Shown in pieces: positions 24,501 to 33,700 of a stretch of 64,000 nt of DNA. Both the position numbers and the translations under genes were made by a program. The stretch's first letter is position 1. The number at the start of each line of letters is the position of its first letter. The DNA is from Juglans regia (Eukaryota > Streptophyta > Magnoliopsida > Fagales > Juglandaceae): the NCBI RefSeq assembly GCF_001411555.2, contig NC_049907.1:30275001-30339000 (forward strand), in the 5' to 3' direction. The notes below the pieces were generated by a model that was not told the origin of the DNA, did no database searches, and worked only from the letters and a program-made list of their open reading frames with translations.

Positions 24501-26658
24501 GTCTATGGAAGGAGCGAAATGACCAAACGTTTGAAGACGATGAGCGTTCATTAGAAGAACTTGGATTATTTTTTGTCAGCACTCTTTTTCTTTGGGCCAC
24601 AGCTGTAGATTTTTGTGACCTCGATTTGCATGAATTTCTTGTTTCTATTTCCTCTCCCTAAATAGGTGTGACCTTTTGTATACCATTTGTGTACTCGGGC
24701 TATACCTATTCATATCAATATAATTGTTTACTTATCAAAAAAGAAAAAAAAAGTTTCTAACTGAAATCCTTCAATGCGTTGTGGATTATGATTTTCTCAA
24801 ATACTATATTGGTTGGCATTCTGACTGGAGAGTTCTGTAATTAGACCTTTGATTTAACTTCTTCAACCATACTGACATGTCATGTTGACCTTTTTCAGAT
24901 GGCTTGGTTTTGAGAATAGCTTCTTCTACTTCAAAACCCTGGGAATATTGACGTTGATCTTTATTTGTGTTTGCAGTCTTTGCAGCTACACAAGATAGAA
25001 GATGAAATTGCTCAGTGTGATAAAAAAATCCAGAAGATTTTAAATGGTATGATTTCGTATAAGCGTATTTTTCCTTCCATTTCTATAGTTGCAGTAAGAT
25101 CTAACAGTTCTCAGTTAAGCACTTAGAATTTAAGAGTCTCCTAATATAACAAGCTCTAGAAATGGACAGTTCTGGTCTGGTACACTGGTTATTTAGGTTT
25201 TTTTCGTATACTTATGTACATGGGCTTCGCCCATATATCGGTTTCTAATAAAATTTCTTCTTACTTATAAAAAAAATGGTTGTAAGTGGGAGGCACTATA
25301 GAAAATCAAGATCTTGGGGCTTCCAAATGTTGGATTCTCCTAAATGAGGAATTCCGTTGGTTATTTGAAACCTGGCTTCCAAATTTGGGTCATTCTTATT
25401 CTTGCGTGCATAAAAGAATATTTAATGATTGAAACACATGTAATTTTGCATACTTCACTGTTCCTTGACGTTATACAGCCTTGGACCTAGATCCAATCTT
25501 TTAAGCGTCCAACATCTGTTTGGTATCATAAGTCAAGTTTTTCTATCTATAAAATTTCTATGATTACCTATAAAAAAAAATTACAAGTCAAATCAAAGAA
25601 CTTTTGGCATATCTTGTCTTCATATGATATACAACAGCACTTATCAAAAAAATATGATATACAACAGCATATTACTTATCAAAAAAATGATATACAGCAG
25701 CAAATGAAGTGTACTTGAAAAGAGAAGGTGAATGCTTCTATCAAAATTTGTATGATAAAAGGAAACAATCTGCAAAATTTTTCTGCTAGAGAAACCTCTG
25801 AAGGTGAACAGTAACCGCTACATGTAGCAGGTTTGCTGTAGATAAATGAAAAATAGAGATAGGATACATGATCCATTGGGCCTCATTTTTAGACAAAAAT
25901 ATACATATATGGGTTATAAATGTATTTTACATAACCCATTGAGAGTGCTTGGATGTTGTGAACCTCTGAAGCTGTTGAAAACCATTGATTAGAATATTGG
26001 TAATTAGTCTTGAGGGGCCTGAAGTTATGGTCATGGATGAGATTACCATTCATATTCTGTATTGTTTTTGTGTCGTGCATTCTCTTATAACACTTCAATA
26101 ACTTGGCAGGAACTGGATAGAGTGTGCTATCAGAACAATTGGATACCGCCGACTTATCATGTATTGACATCAGATGGTAAGACCATCTAATTTCAATCTG
26201 CATTATAAATAACAGGAATCTGACATTATGTATTACACTTGGTCTGTAAGTTTTTAATCGCTTTATTCTAAATGTATGAAGGTTTACCGATCAGACTCTA
26301 CCATTAGATGTTTTACAGGATTGATGTCTACTGCATGTTGTATTCATATTCAAATTTGCTGCCCCATTATCCTGTATGTGAAAATCCAAGAGGCTAAAGC
26401 TTGAGAAATAATTGCTGGTTTCCTTACTAGGTTATGGTTACAGAAACTCTTGACGATATCTCTACTATGTTACAAGTATCAATCTTAAAAGAACTCGAGA
26501 GTGAAATCGTTGAAGTTGTGGATATTTTCTAGAAAGATCCATTATTTTGAGAAAATTACCCATGTGGAATTTTGAGCTAATTGTCACGCATTTTCCATTT
26601 TGAAGGTGGATTCAAAGCTGGAAACCGTTGTCGAAGTTTCCCTATAGTTTTGCAGTAA
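6462..26658 (+). CDS. Unidentified plus-strand multi-exon host gene (3' part)
   Basis: Reconstructed coding exons are 6462-6565, 7746-8205, 11673-11915, 24977-25046, 26110-26176 and 26606-26658. The first four join with matching phases (2/1, 0/0, 0/0) and GT-AG borders, and so do the last two. The phase of 24977-25046 does not fit 26110-26176, so an exon is missing or damaged between them (see 25725-25803). The encoded segments include a short repeat (GNSNLN-PDRTE), a charged, probably helical stretch (RKRDEL, then [19 protein letters not shown]), and [19 protein letters not shown]. That last segment is reminiscent of the start of a double-stranded RNA-binding fold, but I cannot name the family. 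Upstream exons lie outside the window. The gene converges on the BRAT1-like gene with about 0.67 kb between stop codons. Confidence 0.6.
6566..7745 (+). other. Intron of unidentified gene
   Basis: T-rich non-coding sequence. A 64-codon ORF at 6960-7154 has no protein-like features and lacks good splice borders, so I treat it as chance. Confidence 0.5.
7746..8205 (+). CDS. Exon of unidentified gene, Asn/Ser-rich
   Basis: Acceptor TTCTGCAG, donor AAG/GTTAGA. It encodes about 153 residues, hydrophilic and rich in Asn, Ser, Asp and Glu. A 19-residue repeat occurs near the start ([12 protein letters not shown] then [12 protein letters not shown]). No domain was recognised; it is probably disordered. 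It ends in phase 0 and joins 11673. Confidence 0.65.
8206..11003 (+). other. Intron with Gypsy gag scrap (10250-10900)
   Basis: AT-rich intron sequence. Around 10250-10900 on the plus strand is a broken frame containing [17 protein letters not shown]. After a stop, one further frame reads [19 protein letters not shown], the phrase that precedes the capsid-like core in many plant Ty3/Gypsy gag proteins. It has several stops and no LTR was seen. Nothing else in the interval looks like a gene. Confidence 0.45.
11004..11493 (-). mobile_element. TRIM-like miniature LTR retrotransposon
   Basis: Two terminal direct repeats, both TGTCAA...CTGCTGACA, at 11004-11236 (233 bp) and 11300-11493 (194 bp), flank only 63 bp of internal DNA. 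They share blocks such as CATCACCGTAATCTAA and ATTTACAGCTAGCAAAT. On the minus strand the sequence next to the 5' LTR reads TGGTATCAGAGCC (11299 down to 11287), the initiator-tRNA-Met primer site. There is no coding capacity. No 5-bp target duplication is recognisable, and the LTRs are clearly diverged, so it is old or rearranged. Confidence 0.75.
11287..11299 (-). other. TRIM primer-binding site
   Basis: Reads TGGTATCAGAGCC on the minus strand directly after the LTR terminal CA, complementary to the 3' end of initiator tRNA-Met, as in Copia elements. Confidence 0.8.
11673..11915 (+). CDS. Exon of unidentified gene
   Basis: Acceptor GGGTTGACAG, donor CTG/GTATTA. It encodes 81 residues beginning [11 protein letters not shown] and ending [11 protein letters not shown], acidic then basic and helix-prone. 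Phase 0 on both sides, and it joins directly to the exon at 24977. The intervening intron is 13,061 bp, nearly all of it LINE-B. Confidence 0.7.
12128..12140 (+). repeat. LINE-B target-site duplication, left copy
   Basis: AGTTTCTAACTGA, 13 bp, identical to 24752-24764 just after the LINE-B A-rich tail. It fixes the 5' end of LINE-B at 12141. Confidence 0.9.
12206..12987 (+). pseudogene. LINE-B ORF1, N-terminal half
   Basis: The frame at 12224-12486 contains [20 protein letters not shown], then [15 protein letters not shown] and [10 protein letters not shown]. This matches the segment that precedes the RNA-binding region in many plant L1 ORF1 proteins. Later frames continue with a variant of the usual GGRR...GWR phrase and with [20 protein letters not shown]. 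Frameshifts near 12486 and 12610 break it, and Copia-1 interrupts it at 12988. Confidence 0.7.
12983..12987 (+). repeat. Copia-1 target-site duplication, left
   Basis: GTCTT, identical to 18219-18223 on the other side of Copia-1. Confidence 0.9.
12988..13213 (+). repeat. Copia-1 5' LTR (226 bp)
   Basis: Starts TGTTACAG and ends TTGACA. A TATA-like TATATAAA at 13163-13170 lies about 50 bp before the LTR end, a plausible element promoter. It lacks the 22-bp copy present in the 3' LTR. Confidence 0.95.
13214..13225 (+). other. Copia-1 primer-binding site
   Basis: TGGTATCAGAGC, complementary to initiator tRNA-Met, immediately after the 5' LTR. Confidence 0.93.
13226..13954 (+). other. Copia-1 untranslated leader
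   Basis: About 730 bp between the primer site and the gag start. It is T- and G-rich with TGGTGG runs. The overlapping ORFs here (such as 13423-13833) are unrelated to retroelement proteins and probably reflect skewed composition. Confidence 0.7.
13955..15130 (+). pseudogene. Copia-1 gag and protease
   Basis: The start [18 protein letters not shown] is typical of Copia gag. Two CCHC zinc knuckles follow: [14 protein letters not shown] (about 14635-14676) and [14 protein letters not shown] (about 14692-14733). They package RNA. The aspartic protease site [12 protein letters not shown] is at about 14920-14953. A frameshift near 15025-15040 diverts the frame to a stop at 15130. The correct frame resumes with [17 protein letters not shown]. 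Confidence 0.93.
15055..16160 (+). pseudogene. Copia-1 GAG-pre-integrase and integrase
   Basis: The GAG-pre-integrase and HHCC zinc-binding part ([10 protein letters not shown], then CATCRLGK) is at 15295-15435. The catalytic core follows in another frame after a shift near 15490, with [16 protein letters not shown] and the ENG-like [12 protein letters not shown]. Stops at 15582, 16092 and 16156 interrupt it. Integrase would join the cDNA to chromosomal DNA. Confidence 0.9.
16227..17963 (+). pseudogene. Copia-1 reverse transcriptase and RNase H
   Basis: RVT_2-type reverse transcriptase with [53 protein letters not shown] and the catalytic YVDDIV (about 17005-17022). The RNase H part has [17 protein letters not shown] and [10 protein letters not shown], ending at 17963 before the polypurine tract. 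TAG stops at 17298 and 17547 interrupt it. A homologous, uninterrupted frame is in Copia-2. Confidence 0.95.
17964..17970 (+). other. Copia-1 polypurine tract
   Basis: GGGGGGA directly between the stop codon of pol and the 3' LTR. It would prime plus-strand synthesis. Confidence 0.88.
17971..18218 (+). repeat. Copia-1 3' LTR (248 bp)
   Basis: Same ends as the 5' LTR. The extra length is a second tandem copy of a 22-bp unit (CGTGTAC-GTAAATAGACT region, about 18046-18085). Confidence 0.95.
18219..18223 (+). repeat. Copia-1 target-site duplication, right
   Basis: GTCTT, matching 12983-12987. Confidence 0.9.
18224..19198 (+). pseudogene. LINE-B ORF1, C-terminal half
   Basis: Continues ORF1 after Copia-1: [18 protein letters not shown], then a low-complexity Gly/Ser/Pro linker in several frames, and finally [12 protein letters not shown] and [20 protein letters not shown] at 18960-19090. 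The latter is homologous to LINE-A 2430-2530. Numerous stops. Confidence 0.7.
19201..19436 (+). other. Foreign segment with LINE/SINE-like tail inside LINE-B
   Basis: LINE-A has about 290 bp encoding the first 95 endonuclease residues at this point. LINE-B instead has about 235 bp of non-coding sequence ending in TTTTTACTTATAAAAAAAG, the tail style of short LINE fragments elsewhere here (25150-25276). It looks like a short retroposed tail combined with deletion of the endonuclease start. No clear TSD. Confidence 0.45.
19437..20888 (+). pseudogene. LINE-B ORF2, endonuclease C-terminus and RT start
   Basis: Begins inside the endonuclease at [10 protein letters not shown] with GGDFNV (about 19559) and WSNNHT. 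A frame from 20079 runs 261 codons: [33 protein letters not shown] and [19 protein letters not shown]. It breaks off at YDHVN, where Copia-2 is inserted (20888/20889). Stops are present before 20079. Confidence 0.88.
20889..21133 (-). repeat. Copia-2 3' LTR (245 bp)
   Basis: Minus strand TGTCAATGG...CTTGACA. Its sequence is unlike the Copia-1 LTR although the pol proteins are similar, so it is a different family. Confidence 0.9.
21134..21140 (-). other. Copia-2 polypurine tract
   Basis: Minus-strand GGGGGGA between the pol stop codon (21141-21143) and the LTR. Confidence 0.88.
21141..22778 (-). CDS. Copia-2 RT-RNase H fragment, uninterrupted 545-codon ORF
   Basis: Starts at an internal Met. 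The frame is actually open to the truncation point at about 22798. It contains the RVT_2 landmarks [53 protein letters not shown] and YVDDIV, then [27 protein letters not shown] and the usual C-terminus before the polypurine tract. No stop or frameshift was seen, in contrast to Copia-1, so it was intact until recently. Without gag, protease, integrase and a 5' LTR it cannot transpose by itself. Confidence 0.93.
   Translation of the reverse strand: MVRRSPRVSIPPDRYGFSSGNSISALTAALSNFDIPTCYSHAVKHDCWRQAMQEEIAALEANHTWDIEPCPSTIVPLGCKWVYSVKVRSDGSLDRYKARLVALGNNQEYGVNYEETFAPVAKMTTVRTILALAASHDWPLHQMDVKNAFLHGDLKECIYMKPPPGLFPSPTSNVCKLRRSLYGLKQAPRAWFDKFRTTLLQFSFKQSKYDTSLFLRKSDMGIVVLLVYVDDIVITGSDSALLVQLKTHLSESFHMKDLGSLTYFLGLEVHRSSSGISLNQHKYASDLVTTAGLQEAPSVDTPMELNVKLRKEEGDLLTDPSLYRKLVGSLVYLIITRPDISFAVQQVSQFLQTPRHLHLAAVRRIIRYVQGTSARGLFFPAGNSPRLAAYSDADWAGCADTRRSITGWCVFLGDALISWKSKKQDRVSKSSTESEYRAMSLACSEIIWLRGLLAELDFSEIDPTPLHADNTSAIQITANPVYHERTKHIEVDCHSIREAFEARVITLPHISTELQIADIFTKALTRHRHCFLSSKLMLVDQPASI
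22799..23849 (+). pseudogene. LINE-B ORF2, RT second part
   Basis: Resumes after Copia-2 with [20 protein letters not shown] and SPNGFF. The catalytic motif reads FTDDTLIFC (about 23093), with Thr where the family has Ala, and is preceded by a stop. [19 protein letters not shown] at about 23392-23450 follows. Stops at 22997, 23246 and 23839. Confidence 0.88.
23850..24660 (+). pseudogene. LINE-B ORF2 C-terminus (zf-RVT region)
   Basis: The frame at 24047-24499 includes [20 protein letters not shown] and [20 protein letters not shown], the same layout as LINE-A. A TGA at 24497 breaks it. Confidence 0.85.
24752..24764 (+). repeat. LINE-B target-site duplication, right copy
   Basis: AGTTTCTAACTGA, perfect match to 12128-12140, immediately after the A-rich tail. 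Confidence 0.9.
24977..25046 (+). CDS. Exon of unidentified gene
   Basis: Acceptor TGTTTGCAG, donor AATG/GTATGA. Encodes [17 protein letters not shown] then IQKILN, a charged helix continuing RKRDEL from exon 11673-11915. Ends in phase 1. Confidence 0.7.
25150..25276 (+). mobile_element. Short LINE/SINE tail fragment
   Basis: Ends GGGCTTCGCCCATATATCG...TTCTTACTTATAAAAAAAA, matching in style the 3' ends of the LINEs in this window. No coding content and no certain TSD. Confidence 0.4.
25725..25803 (+). other. Candidate damaged exon of unidentified gene
   Basis: If entered in phase 1 from the previous exon, it reads [21 protein letters not shown] and then hits TAG. A different frame continues with [12 protein letters not shown] up to CAGTAACC, which resembles a donor lacking one G. 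The acceptor is weak. It may be the decayed exon needed to bridge 25046 and 26110, or chance. Confidence 0.25.
26110..26176 (+). CDS. Exon of unidentified gene
   Basis: Acceptor ACTTGGCAG, donor GATG/GTAAGA. Only one frame is open: [18 protein letters not shown] then LTSD. Ends in phase 1 and joins the next exon to give SDGGFKA. Confidence 0.62.
26177..26605 (+). other. Intron of unidentified gene
   Basis: AT-rich. An open stretch around 26430-26528 has no good splice borders and was not called. Confidence 0.45.
26606..26658 (+). CDS. Possible last exon of unidentified gene
   Basis: Acceptor TTTTGAAG. Phase 1 continuation gives [17 protein letters not shown] then TAA. The junction SDG-GFKA looks genuine, but the tail after it is short and may be an altered end or may precede a further undetected intron. 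Confidence 0.45.
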
Positions 26659-27327
26659 ACTCTTTCATGAAGTCTTACACGTAATTCATGAAATCACCAT
26701 GTTTTTTTATCAATTAGCGGATCCTTTTACATGATATGCTGCTTGTGTCACTTGAAATGCGAGATTGAACTTTTATAATTTCTTGGAAGAGATGAAAAAA
26801 TAGCAACATTGAAAGAACCGAGGAGGACCAAATGTTTTGTTCACGAGGAACTTTATATACGCGTGATTATGAGTAAAAATATCTAACAGTTTTCTCTTTT
26901 TTTACTGCAAAGCATAAAGTGTTAATAAACATTTTATCCCACAATATATTTTAATGAATAAAATTAAAGAGCATAGTCTCCACAGTGCCATCAAAACAGC
27001 GAAAGTAATCCATCCTGCCTCGTAACTAATTAATTAATTTACTTCCCAAATAGCTAAAGCAATCGTGACAGATCGAGAATATAACCCACATCACTTTAGA
27101 AATAATTCCAAAGCAATACAGCTCCATACAGATTGGTGGGAAAAACTGCAAACCATCAAAATAATGGTTAGAGAGAGAGAGAGAGAGAGAGATTGGTTTT
27201 CACTCAATGATTTTGCATTGAAAAAAATCCCGACTTTACAGTGACTGGTAGGTTTCTTTTCTTCTTTTTTTTTCTTTTTTTTTTTTTTTTGGATTTTTTG
27301 TTTCAGTAAAAGAAAAGGGTCATATGA
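26659..27327. other. Intergenic, convergent 3' flanks
   Basis: Holds the 3' UTRs of both convergent genes. It contains a (GA)n microsatellite at about 27171-27192 and a long T-rich run at 27257-27289. No ORF. Confidence 0.6.
27171..27192 (+). repeat. (GA)n microsatellite
   Basis: About eleven uninterrupted GA units. Confidence 0.9.
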
Positions 27328-27707
27328 TCAGAAATTTGCCTCATCTTCGGCAAATTTCAACAAATACATCAAAATTGAAGGCTTAAGCTGATCTTTGACT
27401 TGTTCTTTGGTTTCAAAAACACCCTTCATTATACGTGTGTAAAGCCTTTCAAGCTGTGGAACGTTGTAGTTAGCAGTACGCTCCAGAAAAAGCTGCTTGA
27501 CCGGCTCCACTTGGCTTGAAATATCAGCAGCATCAGACATTGTAACTTCTTCGGATCCGCTCCCATCTGCATGACCAGATGGTTCGACAATAATATCAAG
27601 CTGATGATTACCATCAGCAGAAGATGTTTCGGGCCTTTCAGGATTTGTATCGTTTGTCTCCGGTTCCTGGGAATCTTGATACCGTGACTTGTCTTCTGGG
27701 ATTGAAG
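27328..27707 (-). CDS. BRAT1: BRAT1-like exon 10, C-terminus
   Basis: Acceptor AATCAG. Encodes a Ser/Glu/Asp-rich linker and the conserved end [18 protein letters not shown]...[11 protein letters not shown], then stop. Confidence 0.93.
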
Positions 27708-30700
27708 CTGATTTCATCAACAAGTTTAAGCATTAAAAACTTGATTTTTCTAGTTTACAATAATAGTACTCGATTACGAGAAGTTAACTAGAAGTGTTTC
27801 CTAGATGCTTTTCCATCTATGTTCCAAAATTTCTAGCAGATGCAACAAGATTTGCGAAATACTCAATTTTCCAACTAATTTCATCTATTCCCATATCATT
27901 TACAAACACTAGCCCTAATTTCCAAAACCCTAGAATCCCTCCCCCCCCCTTTTGATACTACACCATTTCTGTCTCTGAAGAAAGAGATTTTCATTTCACA
28001 AGCCAACTGATAGGGGTCAGCATGAATGGTCTCCTGGAAAGAACGATATCCAGGATGCGGATGGACACTGAATCAAATGTATCCATATGGTATGTCTCAA
28101 AAGAGTCAAATTCAAAGGGTGGCATGAGAAATGGAAATAACAAACTAATGAAGAGCTAATTTCAATACAATGCACCAGATTTGATTCATTCATAAACACC
28201 ATGCATGCATTGAGAGGATAAAGTGCATATCCCTTGTAGATTGACAGCAAGATATATACTGGAACAGTAAACACCACAGGTTCCAACAGAATAGCAAAGT
28301 GAAAACGGACCATACGGCAAGAAGAAAACCAACTATGAAGCAAACGTGTTTTTTAAAATAAACACTGACATGTGTGCTCACTCGTTGAGGCATTAAAAGT
28401 ACAGAATTCGATAAAGGTTTCAATACCTGCATGTGCAGCATCAGCATTTTTCTTTGGCCGTTTCAGTGCCTCGTAGCTTTGATCTAGATTAACCTCTGGC
28501 TGGACATTACGAAGTCGAGCACTTGCTCTGGTAACAGTTCCAAGCTGCACAACTGGGGTAGATGGGAAAGAAGATCCCTCCATATCATCTGGCATGTGCA
28601 TAGGACCACCCTGAGCAGCAATCTTGTCACAGCAGGCAACCAATGCAGGGTCCATCTGTGATAGCATCCCATGCACCTGAGGGGGAGAAAGTAAATGAAT
28701 AACTTTATAGCATATAAGGGAGGCTCAAAAGCAATGAACAAATAAACTTACTGCGTCTCGAAGTTCATAAGCTCTACTAACAATCCTAGCACCGTTGTAA
28801 TCATCCCCGTTATAAGCCTGAACCAGGAACAGCAGAATCCATCAATATGTCAAATGATAAAATCATAACACAACAACTAAAGCATGATTTTTTTTATCGG
28901 TAACTAAAGCATGATTACATTGAACTTTTGAGTTGGTTTTTGTACAAGATATTCCTCTGTAAGAACTTCAGACATTAAAAAAAAATTTAATGGATCCAGG
29001 TAACAGTTCAGACTCAAAAGTTCAAAAAAAAAAAATGCAATAACCAGTCACAAAACAAAATCAATAGCACCCCGTTTCTGTCTTAGAAATAATGACATTG
29101 AACGGACTTTTATGTACTTTCATGGGTGACTAAACATGGACACATAACATGAATAAATTGCAAGTCTCAAGCAAGATTAGTCTGTATTTGGTAAGGGTGA
29201 TAGAAAAGTGGAGGATTACAAATCATCAACGTGGGAAAAGTGAGAGGAAAATATTCATGTTATCCAGGTATTTGATAAGAAAGAAGACAAAATGAATAAA
29301 TGGAAAGAAAAACAGCGTTTATAATTTCCATTTTAACCACCTATAAAATGATTTACACAAAAAATAAAATTTTTAATATGTATATATAGAAGAAAAAAGA
29401 TCTCCATAGATAACATGTATATTTTGTGTTAGTCAATGTGTTACACCTATTCACTTTTGACAAACAAAAATATTCATTACGTTTTTTATAATGTTTTCTT
29501 TGAAGTTTCCAATGTTGCATCTTGGTTTGTTAAATTTATAATTAAATAAGAATTTTGTGTTTCTATCTTCTCCAATTAGCTTAAGTTTTTGGGATGAGGA
29601 ATTCCAGAGACTGCAAACGCAACATATCTTTTAAGTTTTTAACTGGTTAAACTCCCGACCCAGTGTAACACGTCCCCAAAGCACGAATCAAGTAAATAAT
29701 CGGGTTTTCACCAATGGGACGTGTCCCTAAAAGTTGTTTGCACCAAAGAGTTCGATGCTTAAACCTAAAGGGAGTATATCATCAAGACCAAGGCTCTTAC
29801 CACCTGAGCCAACCCTCGGGATTAACTAAAATGTCAAGAAATCCACTTCAACATACAAATATCAATCTCATTTAAAAATCATATAAACTATATTAAGATT
29901 CTTCTTTCTCGATAGATCTCTCCTGTATACTTGTTGTATACTTGGTTGCACCTTTTGCGCTTTTTATATTAAGATCCTTCTAGTCATTGCCTTGCTAGAA
30001 AAATTTGTATGAACTCAATAAATGAAGGAAAAAAAATGAACACAAAAGCAGGAGAAAACTTGAACAACCCTAAGCAGCAAAATGTTAGTTTTTCTTCATC
30101 CCTCAATCCTTGCTCATTTCCTTTCCCGTTTTCCACCCATACCAGGGCAAATAAGAGTTGGTAGGCCTGTATGGATGATAACAATACCCCGTCTCTTATT
30201 TCCTTAAGTTTTGTTAACTCCACTAAACAATGGAAAACACCAATATTCTCCCACTTTCCTATCTACCCTATTCCATCCTCTCTATTTTCCGCCCCATCAA
30301 ATGCCATCCTTTTGTTTTTATTATTTTATAAGGATAGGCAGAATATTGAAAATCTCCCCACCAAACGCCATCTAAATTTAGATATTTATTTCTTTATTGT
30401 TTACAACAGAAACAATAGTGAGATCTCATGCAAAAGAAACACCAAACACAGCCTACTTCATGAAGGAACCAGCATTCTCACAACAACAATAACATGAACA
30501 ACCTAGGGGCACCCAAACAAAAAGGCTAAACTCTAGGTCCTCACAAGTCACTTGGTAATGAGAGGGAATTGATTGGCAGATCAGGCTTCCACAATCTCCT
30601 TGACATTGCTAATATTACTAATTCTCTTTGCAATTTTTTGTTAGACGAGTTTCCAAACTTTCTTCTCTTTTCTCTTAATTTTTGGTGTGCATTTTTTGTT

Positions 30701-33700
30701 CTAAATAAGGTTATGCCTCACCATTATGAACTTGGTTTGCCCAGGTCTCACTCTTTCCAAATTTTGACATCATTCTAGTACAAAAGGTGGATTACTCTTA
30801 AGTATTACCGTAAATTCTCTAAGCCATATCTTTTGATACTTGTTACCAGCTTTGAGCCAGAATCCTTTCATATATATATATATATAATAATATTTTATTG
30901 AAGCAAGTAAATTGGCATAGCCCAAGTACACAGGAAGTATACAACAGATAACACCAACTCTCTATACTCACCAACTAAAACAGCAGAGACCCTACGTTGT
31001 TAAGCCGAGGTTTCTGTTATTGGCTTTATTCTCATATATTAGTCCACAAGATACATAATAAGTGGTGGGTACTGCTTTTTATGTGATATCAAGTTCAAAG
31101 ACAAGTCATTGATGAGATAAGAGACACCGTTGATCAGTTCATGCGCAGGATAAACTGAAACAAAAACATCACCATTTACCCATATTCTAGAATCTTTTAT
31201 TTTTGTTTTATTGGCACCAGATATCTTGGAACAAAGTTCCAATTAATCCTAGGAGTGCATAGGCCCTCTCGACAAGGAATTTCTCGCAAGTGCACCTCGG
31301 CTAATTCAAAGGAAAATTCTCTCAATCAATGGCCCCTAGAAATTGTTTTCACTTAAGGGTTCATGTAACACCCCGATACAATATTTCTCGGGATACCATA
31401 GATAATATTATTGGGCCTAAATTAGTTATTAATGGCCAATATTTTGGGAAGCCTGATTAAGGTTATTGGATAATTTTGCATAGGCAACAGGGCCCAAAAT
31501 CTATTATGGTGGATTATGGAATTTTCTCGGGCCCCATAATTGGATTTAAAGTCCTTTTAATATTTATGGAGCAAGCAGGCCCATATTTATTGCGTACTAG
31601 CTCGAGAATTTATTTAAAAGCCCAAAAGTATTTATTGGACAAGTTGGGCTTGTTTTGGATTTTAAGATCGGTTCATTAGGGTTATTAAGCGACTTAGTCC
31701 ATGAAATTATCGGCAAGCCTTAGAATTTAGTTGGACCTATTAAATGGGTCAACCCATTTGTTAAGCCCATACACTGACCAAGAAAACCATAGGACCCATA
31801 AGCATGACCCAAACCGTTTGCAAGACCCAAAACCCATAAAAAGGGGCCCAAAGACCATGACCCAACAACTTGAAAACCCTAGAACACCCCTCAGAACCGC
31901 ATGTATATAAGCCTCCTTCATGCACGTAGGACATCAACCAAGGGCTGCCGCTCAACCTTCCTTCCTTCCTTCACAACCCTCCACCGCATGCTCTTCCACA
32001 CTGAACCATACACTGCTCAGTCCAAAAAATGTCCCAACCATGTCCAAACTGAGAAACAAGCTGCACCTCCTTGGCACAAGAATCACAAAGAGCCACAGCC
32101 AGGCTACGACAACGAATCATCACGAATCATTACGTTAGCCAAACACCCACAGCAGCCACAATCACATAGAGCAACCAGACATATAGCAGCTCCTCCACGT
32201 CTACTACCTTTGCCATCATGCACCACCGACCAATGCCATCGTGAAGTCGAGCATCATGAGCCAGCTCGTGTGCACGTTTAGTTGCACTCCTCGACAAATT
32301 GGGAAGCAAGGACAGATAGAGCCACCTCCCTCAGCCACAGCACATGCTGACCAGCCACCAACTAAGAGCCACGTCCAATCGCAAATTAAATCTCCTCCAC
32401 GTTCAGCCACCGAAGCCCAAAACACACTGCACATTATTCACGTCGATCCAACCATGAACCACCACAAGGAGGCACGTCCCTCACACCCAGACCACCACGA
32501 GCCACCTACTGCAGGAAGCAACCACCCTAGCATCGCCCAAGACCTCCCCCGTGACCACTGACGTAAGCCACATTCTCCGCTATTTTCCCCGAACAAAAAC
32601 AAAGCAACTTCACAATACGGCACCCAGTTGTACCAACCACCTCCGGTCTCCACCATGAAGCCACTGCTCGACTCCACCTTAGATGCCACCTAAGGGGGAC
32701 CATATCGTCAAGAAGCCACACAGGAGCCATTGTTGGAAAACGCCACTACCACATGCAGATTGCACCGTGGTGAGAGCTTCACATATGAGCTACTCTACCT
32801 CTGCACCACTGTCCAAGCTCACGTCGAAAACCAACAGCTCAGCCTTGCCACCATGAACCACTCCTTCCCGACGATTAGTTTTCTCTCTCGGCTACTCTCC
32901 CTCCCTACGTATAGTATGTCTCTCTCTCCCTCTCTACCTCATGGGTCACTCAGATGAACATCTTAATTGAGGTTATATACATGGGTTGGCCCTATTGGTG
33001 ATACGGATGTGAGCAGGCCATGGGCTTGGACTTACATGTTATGGGTTTCAGAGGGTATATGTATTTGTGAGAGTTTGGACCCAAGAAAGGTTGGACTATT
33101 GTGAGGGTACTTGTCAGGAAGTCGGGAAGCCAAAGTTGGATTCATGAACACAAGGTTTACGGTTTTTATCGTCAATAGTTCAAAGTTAAACTGATTTTAG
33201 GGTTATGATGGTTTTAGGCTTCATGAAAAATAGGTCATTAGTATTTCGGGTTTAAATTACAAAGTACGTGCTTAATTAGAAATTTATCTACAATTGAAAA
33301 TTTAGGTAAGTTACATGCCTATTTTATAGGTGACGATTGATATACGCTTGGCATCGTTGTGAAGAAATCAGAGATGCTCATATGCTAGACTTTGCCAAAG
33401 AGTGATTGAGGTTGATTTTGTGAAAAATTTGCATGAAAACAGCCTCAATCATTTTCTGCACTACTCTGTATACGAATATCGAAACATGACATTTTATCAT
33501 GACTAGCGTAAACACGAGCAGTTTTTGTACTCTATTTCTCTACTGCATAAAATGTGAATATGAAGTCGGAAATTTCTATCTGATTATATAATATTTATCT
33601 ACTTAGTACTCTATTATGATATGACATTGCATCCGAAAACCCTAAGGAATAAGATTATATTCTGCTTTGGTTCCAAGCCCTACCACGAGTTATAATAGTG

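Larger units (their letters stand above)
12141..24751 (+). mobile_element. LINE-B, L1-type LINE with two nested Copia insertions
   Basis: Bounded by a perfect 13-bp target duplication and ending in an A-rich tail (24737-24751). Subtracting Copia-1 with one TSD copy (12988-18223) and Copia-2 (20889 to about 22798) leaves about 5.5 kb, the usual length of a full plant L1. It carries ORF1 (12206-12987 continuing at 18224-19198), endonuclease, reverse transcriptase (split at 20888/22799) and zf-RVT. All frames carry stops and the catalytic FADD reads FTDD. It lies in the sense orientation inside a host intron. Confidence 0.93.

Noticed and set aside
26430..26530. Open stretch [11 protein letters not shown]... 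as an exon
   Set aside because: Including it would break the SDG-GFKA junction, and no consensus donor follows.
31901..32957. ORFs rich in His, Pro and Thr (31901-32281, 32241-32561) as a host gene
   Set aside because: They fall within the solo LTR, show no conserved domain or splice structure, and have competing frames on the other strand.
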